This document shows, in pieces, positions 34,706 to 43,796 of a DNA stretch of 49,280 nt (its first letter is position 1; the number at the start of each line of letters is the position of its first letter). Under the pieces are notes generated by a model. That model ran no database searches. It saw nothing but the letters and a program-made list of their open reading frames with translations, and had not been told where the DNA came from. The stretch is from Chlorobiaceae bacterium (GTDB lineage Bacteria > Bacteroidota > Chlorobiia > Chlorobiales > Chlorobiaceae), in NCBI GenBank assembly GCA_013334485.1, contig JAAXXL010000015.1:1-49280 (forward strand), given 5' to 3'. Position numbers and translations under genes: made by a program.

Positions 34706-35551
34706 ATGAATAATATATTACTCAACAACCTTCCTCTTCTTTTACTCAATCAGATTGTGTCGCTGCTCTATATGGTAACGACATTTCTCTACGGAGCCCA
34801 TTTTTTCAGTGATGTCCGGTTTGCGAAGCAATACAAGCGTCCGCTGCTCAGTGTAACGGTTGTAACGCATGTAGCCTATCTCGGACTTTTGACCTCGATT
34901 GAAGGATACAAGATCAGCTACTCGACGGTAAACCTGATGACCATGGTCGCCCTTACCCTGACCATTATCTACATTTTCATCGAATTTACGACCAGGACTG
35001 ATAAAACAGGATTTTTTGTCATCTCCTTTGCTGCCGGCGCACAGCTTATCTCTTCGATCCTTACTTCAGTAACCCCGAATACCGGAGTGGCATTCAGCGG
35101 CCTTGGCATAGGCGTTCACCTGATGACAACAATTTTCGGATTCAGCGCGATAGCCATTGCCGGAGTCTACAGCATCCTTTACCTCCTGCTCTTTCGCCAG
35201 ATTGAACAGAACCGCTTTGAACTTCTCTTTCAGCGCCTGCCGAATCTTGAAGTACTCGAACGCCTTATCATGCACGCCGTAGCGTTCGGCTTCCTGTTTC
35301 TCTCAATCACCCTGTTTGCCGGAATGATTGAGCAGCATGCAATGAAAGGCACCGTCACCATCCTCGAGCCCAAGCTGATCACCCTTGTCATTATCTGGCT
35401 TATCTACGGAACAAGCGTTTTTATCAAGCCAATCATTGGATGGGACATCAAGCATATGGCCTATCTCTTTATTGTGCTCTTCGTCTTTGTTACAGCACTT
35501 ATTGTACTGATGACCTTTTTTTCACCAACATTTCATACCCTGAGCTTTTAA
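34706..35551 (+). CDS. HemX/CcsA-like membrane protein (cytochrome c assembly family)
   Basis: This 281-residue integral membrane protein has about eight hydrophobic segments and matches the CcsA/HemX (CytC_asm) fold. It has conserved histidines in the third helix region (VVTHVAYLGLL), GVHLMTTIFGFSAIAIAGVYS and KHMAYLFI. In Bacillus and relatives HemX is encoded beside hemA and affects glutamyl-tRNA reductase levels. CcsA relatives handle haem for cytochrome c maturation. It lies 116 bp upstream of hemA on the same strand, so the HemX role is more likely, by context. Confidence 0.8.
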   Translation: MNNILLNNLPLLLLNQIVSLLYMVTTFLYGAHFFSDVRFAKQYKRPLLSVTVVTHVAYLGLLTSIEGYKISYSTVNLMTMVALTLTIIYIFIEFTTRTDKTGFFVISFAAGAQLISSILTSVTPNTGVAFSGLGIGVHLMTTIFGFSAIAIAGVYSILYLLLFRQIEQNRFELLFQRLPNLEVLERLIMHAVAFGFLFLSITLFAGMIEQHAMKGTVTILEPKLITLVIIWLIYGTSVFIKPIIGWDIKHMAYLFIVLFVFVTALIVLMTFFSPTFHTLSF

Positions 35552-35667
35552 ATCCCCTTATGTTTGAAAGTTTGAAGCTTTTAGGGTATATTTAAAACTT
35601 ATCGGTTTGTTCTGCACAGAGTTTTTTGCTGTATCGTGCATCATCAAATAACTTAAACAGCCCTTCT

Positions 35668-36936
35668 ATGAACATCATTTCGATCGGTGTCAACCACAAA
35701 ACAGCACCCATTGAAATCCGTGAAAGAATCTCCCTTTCAGAAGTTCAGAACAAGGAGTTCATTACCGGTCTGATTGAAAGCGGCATTGCCCATGAAGCAA
35801 TGGTAATCTCCACTTGCAACAGAACGGAACTCTATGTAGTTCCCGCAATGCACGAGGTAACCGGAGAGTATCTCAAAGAGTACCTGATTTCTTTCAAGGA
35901 TGCACAAAAAGAGGTTCGCCCTGAACACTTTTTCAGCCGTTTTTACTGCGGAACCGCCCGCCATATTTTTGAAGTTGCAAGTGCGATTGATTCGCTGATT
36001 CTCGGTGAAGGCCAGATTCTCGGTCAGGTCAAAAATGCCTATCGCATTGCAGCCGAAACACAGGCCGCAGGTATTCTTATCACCCGCCTCTGCCATACCG
36101 CTTTCAGCGTCGCAAAAAAGGTCAAGACCAAAACCAAAATAATGGAGGGTGCCGTTTCGGTCAGCTATGCTGCTGTCGAACTGGCCCAGAAGATCTTCTC
36201 CAACCTCTCCATGAAGAAGGTTCTGCTTATCGGTGCCGGTGAAACCGGTGAACTGGCAGCAAAGCATATCTATCAGAAAAACGCACGCAATATTGTTATT
36301 ACCAACAGAACGCTGTCAAAAGCCGAGGCCCTCAGCGAAGAGCTCGGCACCAACAAAGTTCTGCCCTACGAGTCATACAAGGAGCATCTCCACGAGTTCG
36401 ATATCATCATTACGGCTGTCAGCAGCAAAGAGTACATTCTGACGGAATCAGAGATGCACCAGAGCATGCTCAAGCGAAAACTGAAGCCGGTTATTATTCT
36501 CGACCTCGGACTCCCAAGAAATGTTGATCCCGACATTTCAAAGCTTCAGAACATGTTCCTCAAGGATATTGATGCGCTCAAGCACATCATTGACAAAAAC
36601 CTTGAAAAACGAAGCCGCGAACTTCCGAAAGTCAATGCCATTATTGAGGAGGAACTTGTTGCTTTTGGTCAATGGATCAATACACTGAAAGTCAGACCAA
36701 CCATTGTGGATCTTCAGTCCAAGTTCATTGAAATCAAGGAGAAAGAACTTGAACGGTACCGTTACAAGGTAAGTGAAGAGGAGCTTCAGAGAATGGAGCA
36801 CCTGACAGACCGAATTCTTAAAAAAATCCTGCACCATCCGATCAAGATGCTCAAGGCTCCGATTGATACTACAGACACCATGCCAAGCAGAGTCGATCTT
36901 GTCCGTAACGTTTTTGATCTCGAAGAACCAAATTAG
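35668..36936 (+). CDS. hemA: Glutamyl-tRNA reductase
   Basis: The enzyme reduces glutamyl-tRNA(Glu) with NADPH to glutamate-1-semialdehyde, the first committed step of the C5 tetrapyrrole pathway and thus of haem and bacteriochlorophyll synthesis. An upstream TTG (35626) keeps the frame open, but [20 protein letters not shown] is the canonical start, giving 422 residues. The catalytic cysteine is in [27 protein letters not shown], the Rossmann motif [14 protein letters not shown] and the C-terminal dimerisation helices are all present. It is the first enzyme gene of the hemACD run. Confidence 0.96.
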   Translation: MNIISIGVNHKTAPIEIRERISLSEVQNKEFITGLIESGIAHEAMVISTCNRTELYVVPAMHEVTGEYLKEYLISFKDAQKEVRPEHFFSRFYCGTARHIFEVASAIDSLILGEGQILGQVKNAYRIAAETQAAGILITRLCHTAFSVAKKVKTKTKIMEGAVSVSYAAVELAQKIFSNLSMKKVLLIGAGETGELAAKHIYQKNARNIVITNRTLSKAEALSEELGTNKVLPYESYKEHLHEFDIIITAVSSKEYILTESEMHQSMLKRKLKPVIILDLGLPRNVDPDISKLQNMFLKDIDALKHIIDKNLEKRSRELPKVNAIIEEELVAFGQWINTLKVRPTIVDLQSKFIEIKEKELERYRYKVSEEELQRMEHLTDRILKKILHHPIKMLKAPIDTTDTMPSRVDLVRNVFDLEEPN

Positions 36937-36963
36937 TCACCTAAATAAAAATCCGTAATTGCT

Positions 36964-37905
36964 TTGAAAAAACAGCTTATCATCGGTACCAGGTCCAGCC
37001 CCCTCGCTTTGTGGCAGGCAGAATTCACCAAGACGGAACTTTCGAGGCACTTCCCTGAACTCGACATCACACTGAAGCTGGTTAAAACAACCGGTGATGT
37101 GCTTCTCGACTCTCCCCTCTCCAAAATTGGAGATATGGGTCTGTTCACCAAAGACATCGAAAAACACCTGATTGCCAAAGAGATTGACTTGGCGGTTCAC
37201 AGTCTGAAAGATGTTCCGACAGCCACTCCTGAAGGGTTGATTATCACCTCCTTTACCGAGCGCGAAGACACACGGGATGTCATTATTTCAAAGGGTGGCG
37301 TCAAACTGATGGATCTGCCTGCAAATGCAAAAATGGCAACAAGCAGCCTTCGCCGTATGTCGCAGCTTCTGAGCCTTCGTCCTGATCTTGATATTCGTGA
37401 CATCAGAGGTAATCTCAATACCCGCTTCCAGAAGTTTGATGCTGGTGAATTTGATGCCATGATGCTTGCCTATGCAGGAGTATACCGCCTGAACTTCAGC
37501 GACCGCATCTCGGAGATCCTTCCGCACGATGTGATGCTTCCTGCTGTCGGACAGGGTGCACTCGGCATTGAGACCCGTGTAGACGATGAGCAGACAAGAG
37601 AGATTGTACGCATCCTCAACCACTCCAACACCGAGTACTGCTGCAGGGCTGAACGTGCACTGCTCCGTCACTTGCAGGGTGGCTGCCAGATTCCGATCGG
37701 CGCTTATGGATCGTTCCAGAACGGAACACTCAAACTCCTTGCCTACGTTGGATCAGTTGACGGTAAAGTTGGTCTGCATGACGAAATAACAAAAACAGGA
37801 CTCACCTCTCCCGAACAGGCTGAGGAAGCAGGTATTGCGCTTGCTGAAAAACTGCTGGCTCAGGGCGCGGACGCCATTCTGTCGCAAATCCGCAAAACCC
37901 GCTGA
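36964..37905 (+). CDS. hemC: Porphobilinogen deaminase (hydroxymethylbilane synthase)
   Basis: The enzyme joins four porphobilinogen units into hydroxymethylbilane. The 313 residues start with TTG and read [19 protein letters not shown]. The family motifs include [33 protein letters not shown], and [10 protein letters not shown] with the cysteine that carries the dipyrromethane cofactor. It lies 27 bp after hemA, and its TGA overlaps the ATG of hemD by one base. Confidence 0.96.
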   Translation: MKKQLIIGTRSSPLALWQAEFTKTELSRHFPELDITLKLVKTTGDVLLDSPLSKIGDMGLFTKDIEKHLIAKEIDLAVHSLKDVPTATPEGLIITSFTEREDTRDVIISKGGVKLMDLPANAKMATSSLRRMSQLLSLRPDLDIRDIRGNLNTRFQKFDAGEFDAMMLAYAGVYRLNFSDRISEILPHDVMLPAVGQGALGIETRVDDEQTREIVRILNHSNTEYCCRAERALLRHLQGGCQIPIGAYGSFQNGTLKLLAYVGSVDGKVGLHDEITKTGLTSPEQAEEAGIALAEKLLAQGADAILSQIRKTR

Positions 37906-38645
37906 TGAAAACAGTTCTTGTTACCCGACCGAAACAACAAGCTGCATCTTTTGTAAAGGAACTGGAACAATACGGCCTGAACTCTTTTGTCTTTCCGACA
38001 ATAGAGATCAGGCCGGTTTCCGGCTGGAAGGTTCCCGATCTGAGCCTGTTTGACGGCGTTTTTTTTACAAGCCCCAACAGTGTCGGTTTTTTTATGGATC
38101 GACTGCTCTCGGAGAGCCCTGAGGAGTTGGAGCATCTTCAAAAGCTCAAGGTATGGGCGGTAGGAAAAACAACCTCCGGTGACCTTGCCGTGCATGGCGT
38201 AAAAACTCAACCAGTACCGAAAATTGCTGATGCCGTAACCCTCATGGAGGAGATAGGAAACGAAGCAATTGCAGGCCGCACCTTCCTTTTTCTCAGAGGA
38301 AGTCTCTCTCTTGGAACTATTCCTGACGTGATTAAAAAGAGAGGTGGTGATTGCGTTGAACTGACCGTTTACGAAAATCTTCCGCCATCACTCGAAGAGA
38401 CAGCAAAAGTAAAAGCGCTTCTCGAAGGTGGCTCACTTTCATGCCTCTCTTTCACAAGCCCCTCTACGGCAATCAATTTTTTTGAGGCGCTCCATTCGAC
38501 TCACCTTCCTTCAGGTGTACTTGTAGCTGCAATAGGCACCACGACGGCATCCGCACTTAAAAAACTCGGCGTTCAGGTTGATGTCATACCTGAATCATTT
38601 GATGGTCCCGGCTTTGCCAAAGCCATCGCCAAAGCACTGCAATAA
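37905..38645 (+). CDS. hemD: Uroporphyrinogen-III synthase
   Basis: The enzyme closes hydroxymethylbilane to uroporphyrinogen III with inversion of ring D. HemD sequences are poorly conserved, but the 246-residue size, the two-lobe pattern ([36 protein letters not shown]; later [17 protein letters not shown] and [20 protein letters not shown]) and its place directly after hemC identify it. The one-base overlap with hemC indicates translational coupling. Confidence 0.92.
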   Translation: MKTVLVTRPKQQAASFVKELEQYGLNSFVFPTIEIRPVSGWKVPDLSLFDGVFFTSPNSVGFFMDRLLSESPEELEHLQKLKVWAVGKTTSGDLAVHGVKTQPVPKIADAVTLMEEIGNEAIAGRTFLFLRGSLSLGTIPDVIKKRGGDCVELTVYENLPPSLEETAKVKALLEGGSLSCLSFTSPSTAINFFEALHSTHLPSGVLVAAIGTTTASALKKLGVQVDVIPESFDGPGFAKAIAKALQ

Positions 38646-38671
38646 CAACCAGCTACTCTTTTTTTCTTCTC

Positions 38672-39214
38672 CTATAAATCATCGTAATCAGGAAGGTACT
38701 CTATTTCGGGAATATCATCGATAGTGCAGGTAAAACTTGCTGCCGACTTGACTGAAGTGGTATCCAACAGAGCAGCCTCATCCGGTTTCGCCTCTTCAGG
38801 CTCTCCTGAAAAAAGCATAAGCTGCCGTTCATCGACTGCTGACCTGGTACCATAACCATTTCTCCGACTGGAATGGGGATTTTCTGTATCATCCGTTTTC
38901 AACTGCTCTTCATTCTGCCAAGGCTGTTGCTGTTGAGCAGGAGTCAGCTTTTTTCGACTGTCAAACAATCTGCTGTTCACGGTCGAAAGAGCCTCAAGCT
39001 TCGCCTCCATCGTCTCCCTCAGGGAGTCATCCAGATCAATACGCATGGCATGAAGAAGCTGAACAGAGTCAGCCCGGTGCTGGGCAAGCTCCTTTCGCAT
39101 CTCCCTGCCGATCTCTTCGATTGCCCTCTCTTCCCTGCCGGGCCAGCCGGTCAGCAATAACACAACTACTGCAACAAGCAGCAGAACTATTGCAGCAAGA
39201 AGCACTGGTATCAT
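38672..39214 (-). CDS. Membrane-anchored hypothetical protein with coiled-coil segment
   Basis: This protein of about 180 residues has an N-terminal membrane helix (MIPVLLAAIVLLLVAVVVLL) and a charged helical segment, about 28-90, likely a coiled coil. A Gln/Ser-rich disordered middle and an acidic tail (DDIPEIEYLPDYDDL) follow. The N-terminal anchor plus coiled coil is reminiscent of RmuC, but the nuclease core is absent. It lies 8 bp after the HisN-like gene on the same strand, so the two are probably co-transcribed. No function is assigned. Confidence 0.6.
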   Translation of the reverse strand: MIPVLLAAIVLLLVAVVVLLLTGWPGREERAIEEIGREMRKELAQHRADSVQLLHAMRIDLDDSLRETMEAKLEALSTVNSRLFDSRKKLTPAQQQQPWQNEEQLKTDDTENPHSSRRNGYGTRSAVDERQLMLFSGEPEEAKPDEAALLDTTSVKSAASFTCTIDDIPEIEYLPDYDDL

Positions 39215-39222
39215 CACAATGA

Positions 39223-39990
39223 TCAGAGATGTTTAGCTATATCGTCAAGCAGTACCCGGCCAAGTTCACGGTTGGAACTGACCAGTCCTTCACCAAAGAT
39301 TGTTGTCTTGCCCCTGTAGTCAAAACAGAGTCCGCCTGCTTCGGTCACAATCGGAATCAGGGCGGCACAATCCCAGGGGCTCATTATTTTATCAACGGCA
39401 ACCTCTGCCCGCCCGGAGGCCACAAGCATATGGCCGTAGCAGTCGCCCCAGCCGCGCACCAGCCCCCCCTCCGTACGAAGCCGGTCAACCGGATGCAGGG
39501 AGGGCAGATCCAGCAGATACTCTTTTTCAGTGAACACAACAGTGGAGTCTTCAGGCTTGTCAATAGAGGAGACCGATATGGGAGAGCCATTCATAAATGC
39601 CCCGCATCCCCTTTCGGCGTAATAGATATCACCAAGAGCAGGGAAATGAACAACACCGAGCTTTATGGCGTCGTCAACCTCAAGAGCGATCAAAACACCA
39701 TAAAGCGGGACTCCATGAATAAAAGCCTTGGTACCATCAATAGGATCTATGATCCATCGTCGATTGTTGGATGAGGGTCGTTCGTCAAACTCTTCACCCA
39801 GAACACCATCATCCGGATATTTTGAACTTATCGAACTTCTGATCCACTCTTCAGCTTTCCGGTCGGCCTCGGTGACCGGTGAAGCATCCCTTTTGGTAAA
39901 CACTTGCAGGGATTTTCGTAAAAAATAACCCTGAATTAACCTGCCTGCCTCTTCGGCTATGTCAACAGCAAACTGAAGATCAGATGTCAT
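39223..39990 (-). CDS. hisN: Inositol-monophosphatase family phosphatase, probably histidinol-phosphatase HisN
   Basis: This is a Mg2+-dependent phosphatase of about 255 residues. The metal site shows as GEEFDERP (E), WIIDPIDGTKAFIHG (DPIDGT) and the distal SPWDCAALIPIVTEAGG. The sequence around KAFIHGVPLYGVLIAL and the short C-terminus fit the HisN branch, which dephosphorylates histidinol phosphate, better than SuhB or CysQ. No other histidine genes are nearby, so the substrate remains an inference. A GTG at 40005 would add five residues, but the ATG at 39990 is the better start. Confidence 0.85.
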   Translation of the reverse strand: MTSDLQFAVDIAEEAGRLIQGYFLRKSLQVFTKRDASPVTEADRKAEEWIRSSISSKYPDDGVLGEEFDERPSSNNRRWIIDPIDGTKAFIHGVPLYGVLIALEVDDAIKLGVVHFPALGDIYYAERGCGAFMNGSPISVSSIDKPEDSTVVFTEKEYLLDLPSLHPVDRLRTEGGLVRGWGDCYGHMLVASGRAEVAVDKIMSPWDCAALIPIVTEAGGLCFDYRGKTTIFGEGLVSSNRELGRVLLDDIAKHL

Positions 39991-40199
39991 AGGATATAAA
40001 GGCACCTTTTAAAGTCTTAAAAAAAAATACAGAACATTATTTATCCCTGCATACCGAGAAAGGCGGTTATTAACGTTTTTTTTTCAATATTCTTAAGTCA
40101 TTTATGAAGAAAAAGCGGTCAAGACAAAGAGACGACTGAATCTGCAACTCTTCTGTATAACCGGGAAACACACCGAAGCACATCGAAAGGTGATCAGGG

Positions 40200-41798
40200 T
40201 TGTTCAGTCAGGGAACTGACTCTCGGCAAGTTAGTCAATCAATATCAAAAAAAACAATGAAACGCTTGATTGCCGAACGCGAAAAAGCCCGCCTCGGAGG
40301 TGGAGAAAAACGCATTGAAGCACAGCATAAAAAGGGGAAGTTTACAGCTCGTGAACGAGTCAACATGCTGCTTGATGAAGGGAGTTTTGAAGAGTATGAC
40401 ATGTTTGTCACCCATAGGACAACTGATTTCGGCCTTGACAAAGAGCACTTTCTTTCAGACGGTGTGATTACCGGTCATGGTACTATTGACGGGCGTCTGG
40501 TCTATCTATTCGCACAGGATTTCACGGTACTTGGTGGTTCGCTTTCAGAAACCAACGCGCTTAAAATCTGCAAGGTAATGGACCAGGCAATGAAGGTTGG
40601 CGCACCATTCATCGGAATCAACGACAGCGGCGGGGCAAGAATTCAGGAGGGTGTAAGGAGTCTTGCCGGATATGGCAATATTTTTCAGAGAAATGTCATG
40701 GCATCAGGGGTCATTCCCCAGATATCGGCAATTTTCGGCCCCTGTGCAGGTGGCGCGGTCTACTCCCCTGCACTTACTGATTTCGTTGTCATGGTCGAAA
40801 AAACCAGTCACATGTTTGTCACCGGTCCGAAAGTTGTCAAAACTGTAACCGGTGAGTCCATTACCGAAGAGGATCTTGGCGGAGCTTCGGTTCATGCAAC
40901 CAAATCAGGAGTCACCCATTTTGTCGGCGCTGATGAAACCGAAGCTATACTGCTGATCAAAAAGCTGCTCAGTTACCTGCCACAAAACAATCTTGAGGAA
41001 CCGCCCCTGGCCTTCTGTGATGATCCTGCCGACCGTCTTGACGACAAGCTGAACTCCATCATACCCGAAAAGCCGTCAATCCCATACGACATCAAGGATA
41101 TTATCTATTCGATTGCCGATAACGGAGAGTTCCTTGAAGTTCAGCGGCAATATGCCCGAAACATTGTTGTCGGATTTGTCACCTTCAACGGCATCTCTAC
41201 CGGAATAGTCGCCAATCAGCCCAACTATCTTGCCGGCTGCCTTGATATTGACGCATCTCGCAAAGCTGCAAGGTTTGTGCGATTCTGTGATGCCTTCAAC
41301 ATTCCGCTTGTTTCTCTCGTCGACGTACCGGGCTTCCTCCCCGGCAGTGCACAGGAGTTTGATGGAATTATCACCAACGGGGCAAAACTGCTTTTTGCCT
41401 ATGCTGAGGCTACGGTGCCGAAAATCACCGTAATCCTCCGCAAAGCCTATGGCGGAGCATACATCGTCATGAGTTCCAAAATGCTTCGTGGAGATATCAA
41501 CTATGCCTGGCCAACTGCTGAAATTGCTGTCATGGGCCCTATAGGCGCCATTGAGGTACTCTTCAACAGAGATCTTAACGCTATCGAAGATCTCGAAGAA
41601 CGTGCCCGGTTTGTTGCAGAAAACGCCGCGGAGTATCGTGAAAAATTCGCCAATCCTTACGAGGCGGCGAAATTCGGATATATCGACGATATCATTGAAC
41701 CGCGCAATACTCGTTTCAGAATAATCCGTGCTCTTCAGACGCTCTCGACCAAAAAAGATCAAAACCCCCCGAAAAAGCACTCGACAATTCCACTGTAA
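40200..41798 (+). CDS. mmdA: Methylmalonyl-CoA decarboxylase alpha subunit (acyl-CoA carboxyltransferase)
   Basis: This is a carboxyltransferase that moves CO2 between (S)-methylmalonyl-CoA or a related acyl-CoA and biotin. The 532 residues show the acyl-CoA carboxylase beta fold. The N-terminal part has [15 protein letters not shown], then [13 protein letters not shown] (first oxyanion site) and [17 protein letters not shown]. The C-terminal part has [11 protein letters not shown] and [16 protein letters not shown] (second site). The TTG at 40200 is chosen because GAAAGGTGA lies 6 bp before it; the first ATG (40257) has no such site. With the next three genes it forms a membrane decarboxylase operon. 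Propionyl-CoA carboxylase is the main alternative, but no biotin carboxylase gene is present. Confidence 0.88.
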   Translation: MFSQGTDSRQVSQSISKKTMKRLIAEREKARLGGGEKRIEAQHKKGKFTARERVNMLLDEGSFEEYDMFVTHRTTDFGLDKEHFLSDGVITGHGTIDGRLVYLFAQDFTVLGGSLSETNALKICKVMDQAMKVGAPFIGINDSGGARIQEGVRSLAGYGNIFQRNVMASGVIPQISAIFGPCAGGAVYSPALTDFVVMVEKTSHMFVTGPKVVKTVTGESITEEDLGGASVHATKSGVTHFVGADETEAILLIKKLLSYLPQNNLEEPPLAFCDDPADRLDDKLNSIIPEKPSIPYDIKDIIYSIADNGEFLEVQRQYARNIVVGFVTFNGISTGIVANQPNYLAGCLDIDASRKAARFVRFCDAFNIPLVSLVDVPGFLPGSAQEFDGIITNGAKLLFAYAEATVPKITVILRKAYGGAYIVMSSKMLRGDINYAWPTAEIAVMGPIGAIEVLFNRDLNAIEDLEERARFVAENAAEYREKFANPYEAAKFGYIDDIIEPRNTRFRIIRALQTLSTKKDQNPPKKHSTIPL

Positions 41799-41811
41799 GA
41801 GGGAGTAAACC

Positions 41812-42192
41812 ATGACAACAATCCAACAAATTTTACCGATTGATCTTTCCGCGATAAGAAGTGAGCATCTTGCACAGGCTTTGACAGGTTACAGTGTCGT
41901 CTTTCTGTCACTCTTTCTGCTTGCGCTTCTCTTCAGTGTGATACCAAAGGTACTCTCCTGGAATGTCAGAAGAAGATTTGACGATGAGGGTGATGCAGCA
42001 AAAAAAGCTCTGGCAGGAAACATGATTCCAGGAGAGGTCAGCGCAGCAATCGGTGTGGCCATCTCGCTCTATCTCAATGAGCTTCACGATCAGGATACTG
42101 CAATTCTGACAATCAAAAAAGTTGGCAAAAGCTACACTCCATGGAATTCAAAAATCTACAATGTCATTAATTTCAAAGGGTTTCAACGATGA
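41812..42192 (+). CDS. OadG/MmdD-like small membrane subunit of the sodium-pump decarboxylase
   Basis: This 126-residue protein has one membrane helix near the N-terminus (YSVVFLSLFLLALLFSVIPKV) and a soluble C-terminal half (GEVSAAIGVAISLYLNELHD, then TIKKVGKSYTPWNSKIYNVI). This is the plan of the OadG/MmdD subunits that hold the soluble carboxyltransferase on the membrane subunit. GAGGGAG gives a strong ribosome-binding site 13 bp after mmdA. The end overlaps the biotin carrier gene by 4 bp. Confidence 0.8.
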   Translation: MTTIQQILPIDLSAIRSEHLAQALTGYSVVFLSLFLLALLFSVIPKVLSWNVRRRFDDEGDAAKKALAGNMIPGEVSAAIGVAISLYLNELHDQDTAILTIKKVGKSYTPWNSKIYNVINFKGFQR

Positions 42193-42608
42193 GGAAATAT
42201 AAATTCACAATCAGCGGAAACCGCTACAGTGTCGAAATTAAATCCTTTGAGGAGAACAGTGCCGAAATAGAAGTAAACGGCACCTCATACCAGGTCGAGT
42301 TGGGTCAGGAGATAAAACGACCTCAGACACCAAAGCTCGTCCGCTATACTCCCCCGACGCCATCAAAGCCACCTCAACCCCTCAACACTCCAGGGTTGAG
42401 TATCATCAAAGCACCACTGCCGGGTACCATTATTGCCATCATGGTTCAACCCGGCTCGATGGTCAAACGCGAAGAACCGGTACTTGTTCTTGAAGCCATG
42501 AAAATGGAAAACAATATTTTTGCCGAAAAATCCGGTACGGTCAAAAGTATCAGGGTAACGGTAGGCGATACAGTCATGCAGGGTGATATCCTGCTCGAAA
42601 TTGAATAA
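42189..42608 (+). CDS. mmdC: Biotin carboxyl carrier subunit of the decarboxylase (MmdC-like)
   Basis: This 139-residue biotinyl protein has a short N-terminal beta domain and a Pro-rich linker (about 45-68, PTPSKPPQPLNTPG). The C-terminal biotinyl domain has the lysine in VLEAMKMENN, with the conserved PLPGTIIAI before it and GDTVMQGDILLEIE after it. Biotin on this lysine carries CO2 from the alpha subunit to the membrane beta subunit. It overlaps the OadG-like gene by 4 bp (ATGA). Confidence 0.93.
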   Translation: MRKYKFTISGNRYSVEIKSFEENSAEIEVNGTSYQVELGQEIKRPQTPKLVRYTPPTPSKPPQPLNTPGLSIIKAPLPGTIIAIMVQPGSMVKREEPVLVLEAMKMENNIFAEKSGTVKSIRVTVGDTVMQGDILLEIE

Positions 42609-42615
42609 CACCATT

Positions 42616-43752
42616 ATGGACCGACTTATACAGTTTATCGGGTATTCAGGTTTTGCCAACATTACCCCAGGGCACCTGTTGATGATTCTTGTCGGCATGG
42701 TGTTTATCTACCTTGCCATCCGTTATGAATATCAACCGACTCTTCTGATACCGATCGGATTCGGCATACTGATCGGCAATACGCCGTTTATCGAACATGG
42801 AGGGATGGCGCTGGGAATCTACGAGGATGGAAGTGTCATGAACTATCTCTATCAGGGAGTTCTGAAGGGTATTTTCCCTCCCCTGATTTTTCTCGGTATC
42901 GGAGCAATGACTGATTTCTCTCCCCTGATATCAAACCCGAAGCTTATTCTTCTGGGTGCAGCAGCACAGCTCGGCATCTTCATGACCTATATCGGAGCCA
43001 TCTCACTTGGATTCACCAATTCTGAATCCGCATCTATCGGCATTATAGGCGGTGCTGACGGCCCGACAGCAATCTTTCTCTCTTCCCGGCTCGCTCCGCA
43101 TCTCGTTGCCTCGATCGCCATTGCTGCATACACCTATATGGCTCTGGTTCCGCTCATTCAGCCACCGATCATGCGCCTTCTGACTACAAAAAATGAGCGC
43201 AGAATCAAAATGAAGCCGCCCCGCTCGGTCACCAAGCTTGAGAAAGTCATGTTTCCCGTCTTCGCTCTGCTCCTGACCGGTTTTATCGCTCCAGGGTCAC
43301 TTCCGCTGCTCGGCATGCTCTTTCTTGGTAATCTGCTCAAAGAGTCCATGGTGACAAAACGGCTGGCCGAAACAGCCAAAAACACTCTGATCGATATAGT
43401 AACCATCATCCTTGGCGTCACAATCGGTGCTTCAACCCAGGCAACAACATTTCTCACTCAAAGTTCAGCACTTATTTTCATACTCGGAGCAACGGCTTTC
43501 ATGTTCTCCACAGCCGGAGGAGTTCTGTTCGCAAAGTTCATGAACCTTTTTCTCAAGGAAGGGAACAAAATTAACCCGCTCATCGGAGCAGCAGGAGTAG
43601 CTGCTGTACCGGAAAGTGCACGGGTTGCACAAGTCGAGGGTCTGAAAGCTGATCCGACCAATCACCTTATCATGCACGCTATGGCACCGAATGTTGCGGG
43701 CGTGATAGGATCAGCGGTTGCTGCCGGTATCATGATGAGTTTACTTCTGTAG
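42616..43752 (+). CDS. mmdB: Sodium-translocating decarboxylase beta subunit (OadB/MmdB)
   Basis: This is the integral membrane carboxybiotin decarboxylase that couples CO2 release to Na+ export. The 378-residue protein (start ATG 42616, 7 bp after the carrier gene) has about nine helices. It has the conserved core GIIGGADGPTAIFLSSRLAP with the functional aspartate, and the C-terminal NPLIGAAGVAAVPESARVAQ and GVIGSAVAAGI. The operon order alpha-delta-gamma-beta matches Veillonella methylmalonyl-CoA decarboxylase. In a phototroph it may link propionyl/methylmalonyl-CoA metabolism to a sodium gradient, or run in reverse; which is not known from sequence. Confidence 0.93.
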   Translation: MDRLIQFIGYSGFANITPGHLLMILVGMVFIYLAIRYEYQPTLLIPIGFGILIGNTPFIEHGGMALGIYEDGSVMNYLYQGVLKGIFPPLIFLGIGAMTDFSPLISNPKLILLGAAAQLGIFMTYIGAISLGFTNSESASIGIIGGADGPTAIFLSSRLAPHLVASIAIAAYTYMALVPLIQPPIMRLLTTKNERRIKMKPPRSVTKLEKVMFPVFALLLTGFIAPGSLPLLGMLFLGNLLKESMVTKRLAETAKNTLIDIVTIILGVTIGASTQATTFLTQSSALIFILGATAFMFSTAGGVLFAKFMNLFLKEGNKINPLIGAAGVAAVPESARVAQVEGLKADPTNHLIMHAMAPNVAGVIGSAVAAGIMMSLLL

Positions 43753-43796
43753 CCCACTCCCTCCGGGCGTCTGCCAAATCCAGCAAAAAAGGCAAG

